From positions 11,226 through 75,225 of the forward strand of contig DDCH01000005.1 of assembly GCA_002335055.1 (NCBI GenBank): a DNA stretch of 64,000 nt, given 5' to 3'. Position 1 is the stretch's first letter. Every line of letters begins with the position of its first letter. Positions 35,978 through 44,467 of this stretch are shown in pieces. This DNA comes from Sulfurimonas sp. UBA2011. Lineage in GTDB: Bacteria; Campylobacterota; Campylobacteria; Campylobacterales; Sulfurimonadaceae. The notes under the pieces are model-generated. The model had not been told where the DNA came from. It worked only from the letters and a program-made list of their open reading frames with translations, and searched no databases. The translations under genes and the position numbers were made by a program.

Positions 35978-36238
35978 ATGATGGGTAGTAAAGAACACAT
36001 CCAATTGAGAAGAAAGTATTGGGAAGATAGAAAAAGTGACTTTGCTATACTCTTAGATAATTGGCTTAAGCATGAGAAAAAAACTTTAGCAGTACCCCTT
36101 GATAGTCTTTATGATGAATATCTTAGCAGAGGCATAGAAAGATCTGAGTTATCCCAATATAAGTATGGAAAAGACTTACAAACATGGTTTGATAGCACTC
36201 TGCACTCTAGCGGAAATTGTAATGAAGATTGCTTTTGA
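35978..36238 (+). CDS. Small hypothetical protein
   Basis: 86 residues, helical and charged (HIQLRRKYWEDRKSDFAILLDNWLKHEKK), ending with a cysteine-containing tail SGNCNEDCF. No family recognised. A GGGGG stretch a few bases before the ATG pair (35978 or 35981) can serve as ribosome site. It probably shares a transcript with the preceding small gene. Its 3' end is about 50 bp from the convergent VWA-protein gene. Confidence 0.5.
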   Translation: MMGSKEHIQLRRKYWEDRKSDFAILLDNWLKHEKKTLAVPLDSLYDEYLSRGIERSELSQYKYGKDLQTWFDSTLHSSGNCNEDCF

Positions 36239-36286
36239 ATTAGTACCTTATTAGTTCAGCGTATTCTTTTGCGCACTGTTCTATTT

Positions 36287-37732
36287 TTATACTGAAAACT
36301 TAATAACATGCATTTGCTGTTTGGGATATTGACTTACATCAAACAACAATCTACCTTTTTCTTCAATAAGCCAAATAACCTGTACTTTATTTGGGATTTT
36401 AACGTGTTTAAAACTTTTTTCTATATCTCCATCTGTAGCACATATTATCAAATCAGGTATCTCACGACTTGATTGTTCTAATAAGGCCTTAAAGCCTGGT
36501 TCCATGATGGTTCCTCCACTACCTTGTCTCTTTATGAACTTATCTTTAGTTCCAAATTTTTGTATATCTTTTATCTCGGCGTCAACTTGCACGAGAGTAA
36601 GACTTTTAATAGAATATCTTCTCTGGATTGATTGCACTTCTGACATTAAAGAACTAAGAAGTTCGTCATCAACAGAACCTGATACATCAAGCACAACGGC
36701 TAGTTTAGGTTTTTTTCCAGGGCTGTATCCATATATGTCTAAATCATCTTGGAAAATGGGATGTTGTCTGGACTTATTTGGTTCTCTGTAGCGCATAGAA
36801 TTATTTAAGGAGTTTCGCACCTTTTTGTTAAGTATCTTTTTCCAATCTTTGTGTGACTTTCTTTTTTCAATTTTACTTAGTACCCCAGTTGCTTCACCAG
36901 GTGTAAAACCTCTTGCAAAGTCTGTTGAATCATGTATCATTTCATTTAATGTGCTATCCATGAAAGAGTTTAATACATTATCATTAAGTTCCACGGCAAC
37001 TTGTAGCTGTTGACCATACACATGGTTATCCATCTTACATGTACCATTGTTTAAGGCTTCTATGGTTTTATCAGATAAAGATTTTGACTCTATCTCATCA
37101 TCAGAACTATTTTCTAAGTCAGAGGCAGATGATTCAACATTATCTTGAGCTTCTTTAAAAGAACCTTCTTTTAAAGATTCTTGTATGAGCTCGACATAAT
37201 ATTCAAACTCTCTACCAATCTCATAACTTTCAATTGAGTACTTTTGGAAAAGTGACTGATAAAAAAGTGCTGCAATAGGTGAGTCTTTATAGTTACCAGT
37301 ACGAGGTAAGTCTTTAATATAAGGAATCTCTCTACATCCATTAATCACTATATCTTTTGCGGTTTCTATGACTTCTTTATTGATGCTATCGTCGTAGTTT
37401 CCTCGAGCAAAGTGATGGTTAATTATATGTCCCGCACTATGTTTAAGTATGGCAATAATTTGGTCTTTATGAATAACCCCAAGTATCACTGGATTCACGA
37501 CAATAACAAAATTTCTCCCATTAAAATAAACGGATGAGACAAATGATTCATCAAAATGAAATTCATATTCACACCTGCTTAGAAAATTTGCATACCACAG
37601 CAACTCATTTGTATTAGAAGCTATCATAGAAATAATCATCTCTTTAAATACTGTTTTCCAACTACTATCAGGATTAGCAATGATAGACTCAATGGTTTTC
37701 ATGGAGTAGAGGTAGTCTTGACTACTGTTCAA
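36287..37732 (-). CDS. DUF2201/VWA-domain protein, partner of a MoxR-type ATPase
   Basis: 481 residues. The N-terminal part (about 30-310) is the putative metallopeptidase domain of DUF2201 proteins, but its motif is H98-SAG-H102 where HExxH is expected. The catalytic Glu is Ser, so protease activity is doubtful although the two His could still bind metal. The C-terminal VWA-like domain has an intact MIDAS: KLAVVLDVSGSVDDE (Asp349, Ser351, Ser353), GSGGTIMEPG (Thr) and ICATDGD (Asp). MoxR ATPases paired with VWA proteins act as chaperones that insert metals or remodel complexes. Last gene of a three-gene operon; its start overlaps the ankyrin gene stop by 11 nt. Confidence 0.85.
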   Translation of the reverse strand: MNSSQDYLYSMKTIESIIANPDSSWKTVFKEMIISMIASNTNELLWYANFLSRCEYEFHFDESFVSSVYFNGRNFVIVVNPVILGVIHKDQIIAILKHSAGHIINHHFARGNYDDSINKEVIETAKDIVINGCREIPYIKDLPRTGNYKDSPIAALFYQSLFQKYSIESYEIGREFEYYVELIQESLKEGSFKEAQDNVESSASDLENSSDDEIESKSLSDKTIEALNNGTCKMDNHVYGQQLQVAVELNDNVLNSFMDSTLNEMIHDSTDFARGFTPGEATGVLSKIEKRKSHKDWKKILNKKVRNSLNNSMRYREPNKSRQHPIFQDDLDIYGYSPGKKPKLAVVLDVSGSVDDELLSSLMSEVQSIQRRYSIKSLTLVQVDAEIKDIQKFGTKDKFIKRQGSGGTIMEPGFKALLEQSSREIPDLIICATDGDIEKSFKHVKIPNKVQVIWLIEEKGRLLFDVSQYPKQQMHVIKFSV

Positions 37733-39179
37733 GTGATGCAGCCTCAGACATTTTTATAACATAAGGGAGTGTTGAAAACTCTGCAATTTTTTCTAAGACG
37801 TCTTCTTTTTTCTTGCCTTCACGCTTTGGGTAAACTTCTGTTGCTAAATAAATAGTGTAATTAAAGATATTTCTATATCTTTTTTCCCACATATCAGAAA
37901 ATGAGGGGTATTTTTTTTTGTACTCTCGTGGTAAGTTTCCTATACTGCTTATATCAAGGCCTAATTCTATGAGGTAGCTTATGCTTTCATAGGCATTGTG
38001 AACATTCATTGCCTTATTTAGGCAGTTATTATAAGATCGGTCAAACACTATGCCTGAAGCATGAAAATATTTCAGTATTTCTACGTGATTTTTATTTATA
38101 ATTTCGACAATAATATCAGTACCTAATGTATCTAGATTAGCACCATTGTTAACGGCATTGCGTAAGTCTTTAATATTGCCTTTGATGGCAGAAATTTTCA
38201 TTTTAGTAAAGTGTTGTGCTTCTTTAGAAATACCTTTGTCAATAAAATCCTTTTGCAAGGAATCGTTTTCATAACTATAGGCCATTTCATAGGCATATTC
38301 TAAATCATCATTATTGCTAAGTGCACTCAAAATTTCTGTATAGTTAAAACATACTGCGTTTGAAATGATAACTTTATTGAAGATTATATTTGAGTTTAAA
38401 ATATATTCGATTATTTCGTAGTTAACTTCTTCATTTTGTTTTTTTGTGTAATATAGATTTAGTGCAGAGTTAAGGGATTCATTTTTATTTACCCCTATCA
38501 AAACTGCAAATTTCATCATGTTCAAATCCTTAGTATCTAATCCCATTCTAAACAAACGTGATTTGTCAGATTGATTCCAAGATTTAAATCCTTCTAGAGA
38601 GTTTGGCCTTTGTAAATGATACTCAATGATAAATTTTAATAGATCATGTCTTTTACTCCTTTTCTCTCCATGCCAATTTATTGCAGATGAGCCCATCCAT
38701 TCGCTTAAAATAATGTTTGCATCCGCATGTATGTTGAAACCATTTTCAATTAACAATTGTAATATTTCTACATTAGCAATGGTTAAAATAGCAGATAAAA
38801 ACAGTGAAGCTGGTTTTGCACCTTGCTCAATGGCTTGCTTTGCGAGGTCTAAGTCACCTATATTAATGGCGGCTAGAATCGTCCCGGTAAGAAGTTTTTC
38901 ATCCGTGCACGCTTTAAAATCAGGAATTAAAAGATTCAAATAATTTTTGTCTTTTTCTATGGCTTTTTGAAGCACATACTCTTTTATGATAGCGTCATGC
39001 TCTACTAGTAGATTAATAATTTGATGATTGCCTGTTTTTACGGCTACATCTAAAGCATTCTTAGGAAGTTTGATATTTAAGTTGACGTCCGCACCGTCAG
39101 CTAGCCACTGTTTTACCTCGTCTAAATTTCCTTTTTCACAGGCTTGCATGAGATTTTCATGAAGGTAAGATGCTGTCAT
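37722..39179 (-). CDS. Ankyrin-repeat protein between an AAA ATPase and a VWA protein
   Basis: 485 residues. Clear ankyrin repeats at the N-terminus (LHENLMQACEKGNLDEVKQWL, GADVNLN, ALDVAVKTGNHQIINLLVEH, then DLDLAKQAIEQGAKPAS, VEILQLLIENGFNIHAD). More degenerate repeats follow through the middle (GNIKDLRNAVNNGANLDTLG, VEILKYFHASGIVF, AYESISYLIELGLDISSIG). There is no signal peptide or enzymatic domain, so it should bind proteins in the cytosol, perhaps giving target choice to the ATPase/VWA machine. One base separates its ATG from the stop of the AAA gene, so the three genes form one unit. Confidence 0.85.
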   Translation of the reverse strand: MTASYLHENLMQACEKGNLDEVKQWLADGADVNLNIKLPKNALDVAVKTGNHQIINLLVEHDAIIKEYVLQKAIEKDKNYLNLLIPDFKACTDEKLLTGTILAAINIGDLDLAKQAIEQGAKPASLFLSAILTIANVEILQLLIENGFNIHADANIILSEWMGSSAINWHGEKRSKRHDLLKFIIEYHLQRPNSLEGFKSWNQSDKSRLFRMGLDTKDLNMMKFAVLIGVNKNESLNSALNLYYTKKQNEEVNYEIIEYILNSNIIFNKVIISNAVCFNYTEILSALSNNDDLEYAYEMAYSYENDSLQKDFIDKGISKEAQHFTKMKISAIKGNIKDLRNAVNNGANLDTLGTDIIVEIINKNHVEILKYFHASGIVFDRSYNNCLNKAMNVHNAYESISYLIELGLDISSIGNLPREYKKKYPSFSDMWEKRYRNIFNYTIYLATEVYPKREGKKKEDVLEKIAEFSTLPYVIKMSEAASLEQ

Positions 39180-39180
39180 A

Positions 39181-40413
39181 TTATTGCCCTCGAAGGAGTT
39201 CTGCTATATATGGATTGGTTTTATTTATATGTTTCACCACACCCTCAGATACTTTTTTATTGATACCTAAGCTATATTTTTCATCTACCTTATCTATAAA
39301 AGTTTCAGCCGCACCAATACCAATTTTTAGTGACATAATGTGTTCCGCTGAACTTAGCTTAAGCATAATTGCAAATATATCATCGCTTACACTCTGCGCT
39401 TCTAGGGCGAAAAAGCAAGAGCTAAGAATATTACTCTGAGTTACGGGTTGAGCGTCATCCAATTTGGATTGTATTGACTCTATAAGTTCATCATAAAGAG
39501 AAGTGTCATTCTTCTCTTTTACTAAATATTCCTTGAAGTCTTTTTCTTTATGTAAGTGTAAAAAATCTGCAAGTTGCTTTTGAATTTTACTGAATACCAA
39601 AACTTTAGAGCTCTTAAGATAGTTGACAAGTTTAGGGGTAACTTCTTTACTAGATAGGGTGGATAAAAGGCTTACCAAATCATTGGCATTTTTTTCAGTT
39701 TTTTCATAAGAATACAGTAGTCTAGAAATCATATCCCATCTTCTTGGATCCATTCCCGGATCACTCATATCATCTTCATTGCTTTCAAGCAAAAAGTCAG
39801 CACGATTATCTTCAAGGTAACTAATGATTAAGGGGTGAACCCTTTGTCTATTATTTTTCTTATCGTGCAAAAGAGCATAATTCTTTTTCCATGACGTAAG
39901 AGTAGTTGTAACCTTTACTATGGCCATTCGACTTAGCATGGCCTTATCAAGTGACTCAACAAGGTAATTACCGTCATCTATGGGATTACCAGCACAGACA
40001 ATAAACAAAGACTCTGGTAATTTAATACTGTCAGAGCCAAACTCTTTTTTAAGTATTAGGTTCATTAAACTTTGAAGATTTTGTGGCTCTGCACGGTTGA
40101 GCTCATCTATAAAAAGAAGTGTTTCTTTATTGTTTTTATCATTGTGAAGTATTGTTGATACCCAGTTAGGTATAGACTTCTTAAATACAGTAAATTTTTG
40201 ATCATTAAAGCCTGCTACAATATCTGTTGAAACTGTCCTACCGTAAAACTCTATATGATCTAAGGAAGCCACTCCCATAATGATACAATCCATATCTTTT
40301 GACGCAGCATACTGCTCTATAATCGATGTCTTACCTATCCCAGACTCACCCTCTAAATAGGGGACAATTTGGGATTCTTTGTATATATCTAAATGTGAAA
40401 AACTAATGTTCAT
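39181..40413 (-). CDS. MoxR-type AAA+ ATPase
   Basis: 410 residues. Walker A GESGIGKT (residues 22-29), an inter-motif stretch HIEFYGRTVSTDIVAGF, Walker B LLFIDELNR (Asp103-Glu104), sensor-1 VCAGNP and a later SRMAIVKV with Arg-finger-like residues. The C-terminal 200 residues are helical and not recognised. The gene leads the operon AAA - ankyrin - VWA, the general plan of MoxR-VWA chaperone pairs. A GGACAAAT lies before the ATG at 40413. Thirty-one bases upstream ends a fragment of a transposase gene that kept its Shine-Dalgarno, so the operon may be read from the transposase promoter. Confidence 0.88.
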   Translation of the reverse strand: MNISFSHLDIYKESQIVPYLEGESGIGKTSIIEQYAASKDMDCIIMGVASLDHIEFYGRTVSTDIVAGFNDQKFTVFKKSIPNWVSTILHNDKNNKETLLFIDELNRAEPQNLQSLMNLILKKEFGSDSIKLPESLFIVCAGNPIDDGNYLVESLDKAMLSRMAIVKVTTTLTSWKKNYALLHDKKNNRQRVHPLIISYLEDNRADFLLESNEDDMSDPGMDPRRWDMISRLLYSYEKTEKNANDLVSLLSTLSSKEVTPKLVNYLKSSKVLVFSKIQKQLADFLHLHKEKDFKEYLVKEKNDTSLYDELIESIQSKLDDAQPVTQSNILSSCFFALEAQSVSDDIFAIMLKLSSAEHIMSLKIGIGAAETFIDKVDEKYSLGINKKVSEGVVKHINKTNPYIAELLRGQ

Positions 40414-40444
40414 CTATTTGTCCTATTACTTATCTTATGGAATC

Positions 40445-40573
40445 TTATTTAAGGACACCTTTAAAAATCCTATGCTTACTCAGAAATACAAGAAGTTTAT
40501 TATTTGAACGGTTAACACCTCTGTTAATTACATGATGAAAACCTGCTAAATCTATTCTAGGTCGTCTTGCCAT
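40445..40573 (-). pseudogene. N-terminal fragment of a Y1 (REP-associated) transposase
   Basis: A 42-codon frame starts MARRPRIDLAGFHHVINRGV, the highly typical start of IS200-like/RAYT transposases (first beta strand before the HUH site), then leaves the family after NRSNNK. The Shine-Dalgarno AAAGGATG before the ATG is intact. The catalytic HUH and Tyr are missing. The remaining half of a closely similar gene is at 34193-34583 on the same strand, about 6 kb downstream in reading direction, though about 60 residues of the middle are absent from both. Confidence 0.75.
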
Positions 40574-40659
40574 GACTCATCCTTTCACTATTTAAACTAT
40601 AGTAACTTAAATAGTAAACATGGGATATTTTAATGTCAGTTTGTCAGAAAAGTAGTCAA

Positions 40660-40677
40660 ATAGGGTCAGACCCCTAT
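40660..40677. repeat. REP-like palindrome, copy 1
   Basis: ATAGGGTCAGACCCCTAT: arms of six to seven bases that pair around TCAGA, with one extra C. The same core returns as a perfect palindrome at 46023-46039. Such GGGGTC/GACCCC hairpins are typical partners of REP-associated Y1 transposases, whose remnant lies 90 bp away. Confidence 0.7.
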
Positions 40678-40680
40678 CTT

Positions 40681-40702
40681 TTGCTAAGATTTGTTATATT
40701 TT
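40681..40702 (+). repeat. 22-bp direct repeat, left copy
   Basis: Matches 45794-45815 at 20 of 22 bases in the same orientation. The left copy begins 3 bp after REP-like palindrome 1. Short and AT-rich, so chance cannot be fully excluded, but its location at two truncated gene edges suggests a shared junction sequence. Confidence 0.45.
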
Positions 40703-40709
40703 TTGTCCT

Positions 40710-40736
40710 AAAAGTGGATATTCACTCACAGGGGTG
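40710..40736. repeat. 27-bp imperfect inverted repeat, right copy
   Basis: Inverted partner of 34196-34222 (25 of 27 bases). Together with the palindrome and the transposase N-terminus it marks the right side of the segment that carries the AAA-ankyrin-VWA operon. No gene is readable through it in either strand. Confidence 0.7.
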
Positions 40737-40843
40737 TTTCTTCTTCGTCAGCTGCTTTAATACATAAATGAAGTCAGTTTTGCTATGATACCAAAAAGTT
40801 TTAATAATAAGACTTGTTACTTACAAAAGGAATTTTAAACATT

Positions 40844-42016
40844 ATGGAAGATATAAGAAAACTATCACAAAGAATAATAAACAATGAAGTAATAATGTTT
40901 GCCACTTTTAGTGGTATACGAAATAAATCACTTAAAACTTTCAATAAAGCAACAATAAAAAAAGTAATGATTAAAAATGAACTAAAATATCAATTTGAAT
41001 ATATTTATGATAAAAATGTAGAACATAAGAACTTAAACAAGATTGATTCAATAAATGAAATAGACAACTTACTTAAAACATATTTTAAACAAGCATTGAT
41101 AAATACACTAGAGTCTGATTATCATATTTTAGTTAGTAAAAGTGGTGTTGCTAAGATAAATAAAAAAGCTGCTACTAAGAAGTTTGAAGAGATCTCTCAT
41201 AATAGAAAGAAAAAGTATATTTTAAATGAAGGTGAAGTAACATCATTTTTAGTAGAACTAGGAATTATGACAGCAGATGGTAAAGTTATAAACTCAAAAT
41301 ATGATAAGTTTAAACAAATAAATCGTTATTTGGAGTTGGTGTCTGATTGTATTCCTTATTTAGATAAAAACAAAACTATCAGAATTATTGATTTTGGATG
41401 TGGAAAAGCATACCTTACCTTTGCACTTTATGATTTCTTAGTATTAAAAATGGGTTACAATGTAGAAATAGTTGGCTTAGATTTAAAAGAAAATGTAATA
41501 AAATTTTGTTCAAACTTGGCAAACAAATTAAATTATGATGATTTAAGATTTGTACAAGGAGATATTAAAGGGTTCAATGAATTTGAAAATGTAGATATGG
41601 TTATCTCTTTACATGCTTGTAATACTGCAACAGATGATGCCCTAGCAACTGCCGTAAACTGGGGAGCTAAAGTTATTTTAGCAGTACCTTGTTGTCAGCA
41701 TGAGTTACGTAAAAAAATAAAAAATAAAAAAATGGTTCCTTTGCTAAAATACGGAATTATTAAAGAAAAACTATCTTCATTACTTACTGATAGTTTAAGA
41801 GCAAACGTATTAGAAATCATGGGTTATCGTACACAAGTATTAGAGTTTATAGATATGGAACATACACCTAAAAATATTATGATTAGAGCTTTTTTTGAAG
41901 ATATTTCAAATGTTGATAAAGTTGTAGAAGAATACAAAGAATTTAAAAAAGAATGGCAAATTTCTCCCTATATAGAAGAAGCTTTTGGAAAAGGATTGAC
42001 GAGTAAGTTAGAATAG
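40844..42016 (+). CDS. SAM-dependent methyltransferase (Methyltransf_32 / TRM13-like group)
   Basis: 390 residues from ATG 40844. The SAM-binding core starts with RIIDFGCGKAYLTFALYDFL (motif I), continues with EIVGLDLKENVIKFC and RFVQGDIKGF, then MVISLHACNTATDDALATAVNWGAKVILAVPCCQHELRKKI. The last lines (LHACNTATD, PCCQHE) are typical of a group with members acting on RNA. The N-terminal 180 residues look like a target-binding part. A TTG at 40814 would lengthen it, but the AAAAGGAATTT before 40844 favours the ATG. Very AT-rich and Lys/Asn-rich compared with neighbours. It lies between decayed gene pieces, so recent transfer is possible. Substrate unknown. Confidence 0.82.
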   Translation: MEDIRKLSQRIINNEVIMFATFSGIRNKSLKTFNKATIKKVMIKNELKYQFEYIYDKNVEHKNLNKIDSINEIDNLLKTYFKQALINTLESDYHILVSKSGVAKINKKAATKKFEEISHNRKKKYILNEGEVTSFLVELGIMTADGKVINSKYDKFKQINRYLELVSDCIPYLDKNKTIRIIDFGCGKAYLTFALYDFLVLKMGYNVEIVGLDLKENVIKFCSNLANKLNYDDLRFVQGDIKGFNEFENVDMVISLHACNTATDDALATAVNWGAKVILAVPCCQHELRKKIKNKKMVPLLKYGIIKEKLSSLLTDSLRANVLEIMGYRTQVLEFIDMEHTPKNIMIRAFFEDISNVDKVVEEYKEFKKEWQISPYIEEAFGKGLTSKLE

Positions 42017-42124
42017 CTGACTTAAGTAATCATTAGCCTTTAAGTTTTCATATGCTCCTTTATGCAAGAACATAGCATATTTACCACCGTTAATTATTTT
42101 AGTAGAAATTACTGTGACATTTGG
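42008..42124 (-). pseudogene. C-terminal fragment of a GyrI/AraC effector-binding domain
   Basis: Minus-strand frame NVTVISTKIINGGKYAMFLH followed by KGAYENLKANDYL to a stop at 42008. GGKYAxFxHKGxYENL is the signature of the GyrI-like small-molecule-binding domain. No upstream part of such a gene is present, so this is a stub left by recombination. Its end overlaps the methyltransferase stop. Confidence 0.6.
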
Positions 42125-42140
42125 GACTTATGAAAAATAC

Positions 42141-42150
42141 GGGGGTCTGA
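42141..42150. repeat. Half REP-like element
   Basis: GGGGGTCTGA is one arm plus centre of the GGGGTC-GACCCC palindrome seen at 40660 and 46023, with the other arm lost. It lies between two truncated gene ends (a GyrI stub on the left, an orphan C-terminus on the right), like the full copy at 46023. Confidence 0.45.
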
Positions 42151-42162
42151 ATCATAACTTTT

Positions 42163-42258
42163 TATGATGATATACAAATAGTTGATTTAGATAGACCAAA
42201 AAAAGAACTTCCAGCACTAGGGGTAGATGTTACACCAAAAGCACTCCCTCAAAACTAA
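42163..42258 (+). pseudogene. Orphan C-terminal coding fragment
   Basis: An open frame without start reads DDIQIVDLDRPKKELPALGV and then DVTPKALPQN to a TAA at 42258. The residue pattern looks like a genuine protein end rather than random translation, but the family is not recognised. It begins about 12 bp after the half REP element. The rest of the 42016-42276 gap holds the GyrI stub and the half palindrome described separately. Confidence 0.4.
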
Positions 42259-42260
42259 TT

Positions 42261-42269
42261 TGCTATAAT
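42261..42269 (+). promoter_or_regulatory. Extended -10 promoter for a leaderless pseudouridine synthase mRNA
   Basis: TGCTATAAT, a perfect extended -10 element, ends 6 nt before the ATG at 42276. The transcript should begin at the start codon, and no Shine-Dalgarno is present. Confidence 0.6.
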
Positions 42270-42275
42270 TAATCT

Positions 42276-42950
42276 ATGCAAATAATCTTTGAAAATCATG
42301 ACTTCGTTATATTTAACAAACCACAAAATCTCAACTTCCATAGTGAAGACGGTGAAGCTGGTTTTGTAGTTTTAGCTACAAAGCAGTTACATGTAGAGCA
42401 GTTATATAGTGTTCACAGACTAGATAAAATGACTTCTGGTTTAATTATCTTGGCAAAAACAAGTAAAGTTGCGAATAGCTTTGCGAAAATGTTCCTAAAC
42501 AAAGAGATACAAAAGTTTTACTTAGCTTTGAGTCTAAGAAAACCAAAGAAAAAACAAGGCTGGGTAAAAGCTGATATGGGAGCCTCTCGCCGTGGAACTT
42601 ACAAGCTTCTAAAAACAAAAGAAAACCAAGCAATAACACAGTTTCATAGCTCTACATGTAGAGCGGGTGAGCGTATATTTTTAGTAAAACCACATACAGG
42701 AAAAACTCACCAAATCAGAGTAGCATTAAAGAGCATAGGATCCCCAATAGCAGGTGATGTTAGATATGCAAATGCTGATGAAGCAAAAAAAGAAGACCGC
42801 GGATACCTTCATGCTTACGCTTTAGGGTTTACATTAAATGGTGAAGAATTTTCTTTTGTTTGTCCACCTTTAGATGGAGAGAGGTTTTTATCTGATGAAG
42901 CACAAAAAACTTTACTAGAATGGGCTAAACCTTGGGAGTTATTTAAATAA
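42276..42950 (+). CDS. RluA-family pseudouridine synthase
   Basis: 224 residues. The catalytic motif HRLDKMTSGLIILAKT (Asp50) is standard, as are FNKPQNLNFH at the start, FYLAL and VKPHTGKTHQIRVALKSIGSPIAGDVRY. It lacks an S4 domain, as in the TruC/YqcB-like short members, so it probably modifies tRNA or a single rRNA site. The exact target cannot be read. It stands alone with a possible leaderless promoter and seems intact despite the broken DNA on both sides. Confidence 0.9.
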   Translation: MQIIFENHDFVIFNKPQNLNFHSEDGEAGFVVLATKQLHVEQLYSVHRLDKMTSGLIILAKTSKVANSFAKMFLNKEIQKFYLALSLRKPKKKQGWVKADMGASRRGTYKLLKTKENQAITQFHSSTCRAGERIFLVKPHTGKTHQIRVALKSIGSPIAGDVRYANADEAKKEDRGYLHAYALGFTLNGEEFSFVCPPLDGERFLSDEAQKTLLEWAKPWELFK

Positions 42951-43030
42951 CGGTCGAATAGAACCATAAATTGCCGTTAGGTAATTTTTTGTGTTCCTAT
43001 GTTTTGTTGTCTGTTTAATTAGTATGAAAG

Positions 43031-44466
43031 TTAGCTATTTTCATTTAATAACTTTTGTATAAAATTCTTATTTAACCAAAAACACTGTTTAACTATACTA
43101 TTACCTAAAGTATCGTCATCTCTATCATTAGAATCTCTTCCATGTGGTCGCATATGGATTGTTAAAGTTTCAGATTCTTTTGCTAATTTACTTACTTCCT
43201 TAAAACCTTTTTTTGATTTTATAATTACTTTATGTACTTTACACTGTCCATTAATTACTTCATCTTTATATTGTTCCCATTCTTTTTTAATACTATTTTC
43301 TTCTTCCATTGATGGTGACCAAAAGAAAGATTTACCTATATGTTTTTCTTCAAGTGTAGAGTCTTTATTATCTGAATATACTGGAACAAATAAAATTTTA
43401 TTAATATATTCTTTAAAAGTTGATTCTTCCCAGTTTTCTTCTATAAGTTCTTGTAATTTCATAGTTTGAAATGATATAGCCTCAAATGGATAGTTGTCAT
43501 TTTTTCTAACTTTAATAGTTTTAAGTATTATTCCAAGTTATTCGAATTCTTTAATATTAGATTTAACATTTTTAAAGCCTATTGATTTTTTTATAATTGT
43601 AGCTATTTGGTTTTTACTTCGACTACTTATATCAAGGGAAAATATATCTGATAATTCTTGGATTGATTTACCTTCATATTTATTTATATTTTCTAAAATA
43701 ATATTTTCAAATTTGTCAAATTTATTAATATTTAAAGAGTCAATTATTGATTCATATTTAATCTTTTTATTTAATTCATTCCATCTTTGATTAGTAAACG
43801 ATTGTTTAAGAGCAAATGACCTTTTTAAAGCTTCAATACTATATGTTTGTATTGGTTGAATAACTAAATCTTTAAGTTTTCCATTTTTATCTTTACCACC
43901 ACTCCCACTTCTCGCTGGTGCTAAAACTTTACATAAACTTTCGCTAAGTTCATGAGCATAACCATCTTTAACTTTTTGTTGAACATTTAACCAATCATAT
44001 TTAATGATAAATTCATTATTACCTTGATTTAATTCCCATAAATCAATTTTTTTAATTAGTGAATTTTTTATATTATCTTTATCATACAAATAGTATATAA
44101 ATAAAACTTTATTTAATTTTTCTTTGGCATGTGACCTATCCCAAGTTTCTAAAATTAGTTTTTTATAATCAATACTACAAATTTTTGTTCGTTCTTTTAC
44201 TACAATTTTAGTTTTTTGTTGTATTAGGGTATTATTTTAAGTTCAACACCAACTTTGTCAAAATCAGGTAGTGGGGAAGAGTTTGGTTTTATTCCAAACC
44301 AATATTCTTCAATAATAGTTCCAATTGCACCCTTGTTCCTGATATTTATTTCATCATTTATTTTGGAAGCAGTTAATACATTATCAATTGTTTTACCTAC
44401 TAATTTATTTGCATAGTTTACAATTGATGTTATATTTGAATTATCATATTTTTCAAGTAAACTCAA
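43031..44466 (-). pseudogene. Sau3AI/MutH-family restriction endonuclease, inactivated by a frameshift and a nonsense codon
   Basis: Three consecutive minus-strand pieces make one Sau3AI-like endonuclease of about 478 residues, the normal length. Piece 1 (44466-44224) has IRNKGAIGTIIEEYWFGIKP and the catalytic Asp68-x6-Glu75-x-Lys77 of PDF...VELK, then ends at a TAA. One extra C in the CCC at 44227-44229 would restore the frame into LIQQKTKIVVKERTKI and piece 2. Piece 2 ends in NIKEFE-TAA (43538-43540), where a Lys codon would let it run on without a gap as LGIILKTIKVRKNDNYPFEA into piece 3 (MKLQELIEENW to NENS). So two lesions kill it. Expected target GATC-type, by family. Confidence 0.85.
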
Positions 44467-44467
44467 A

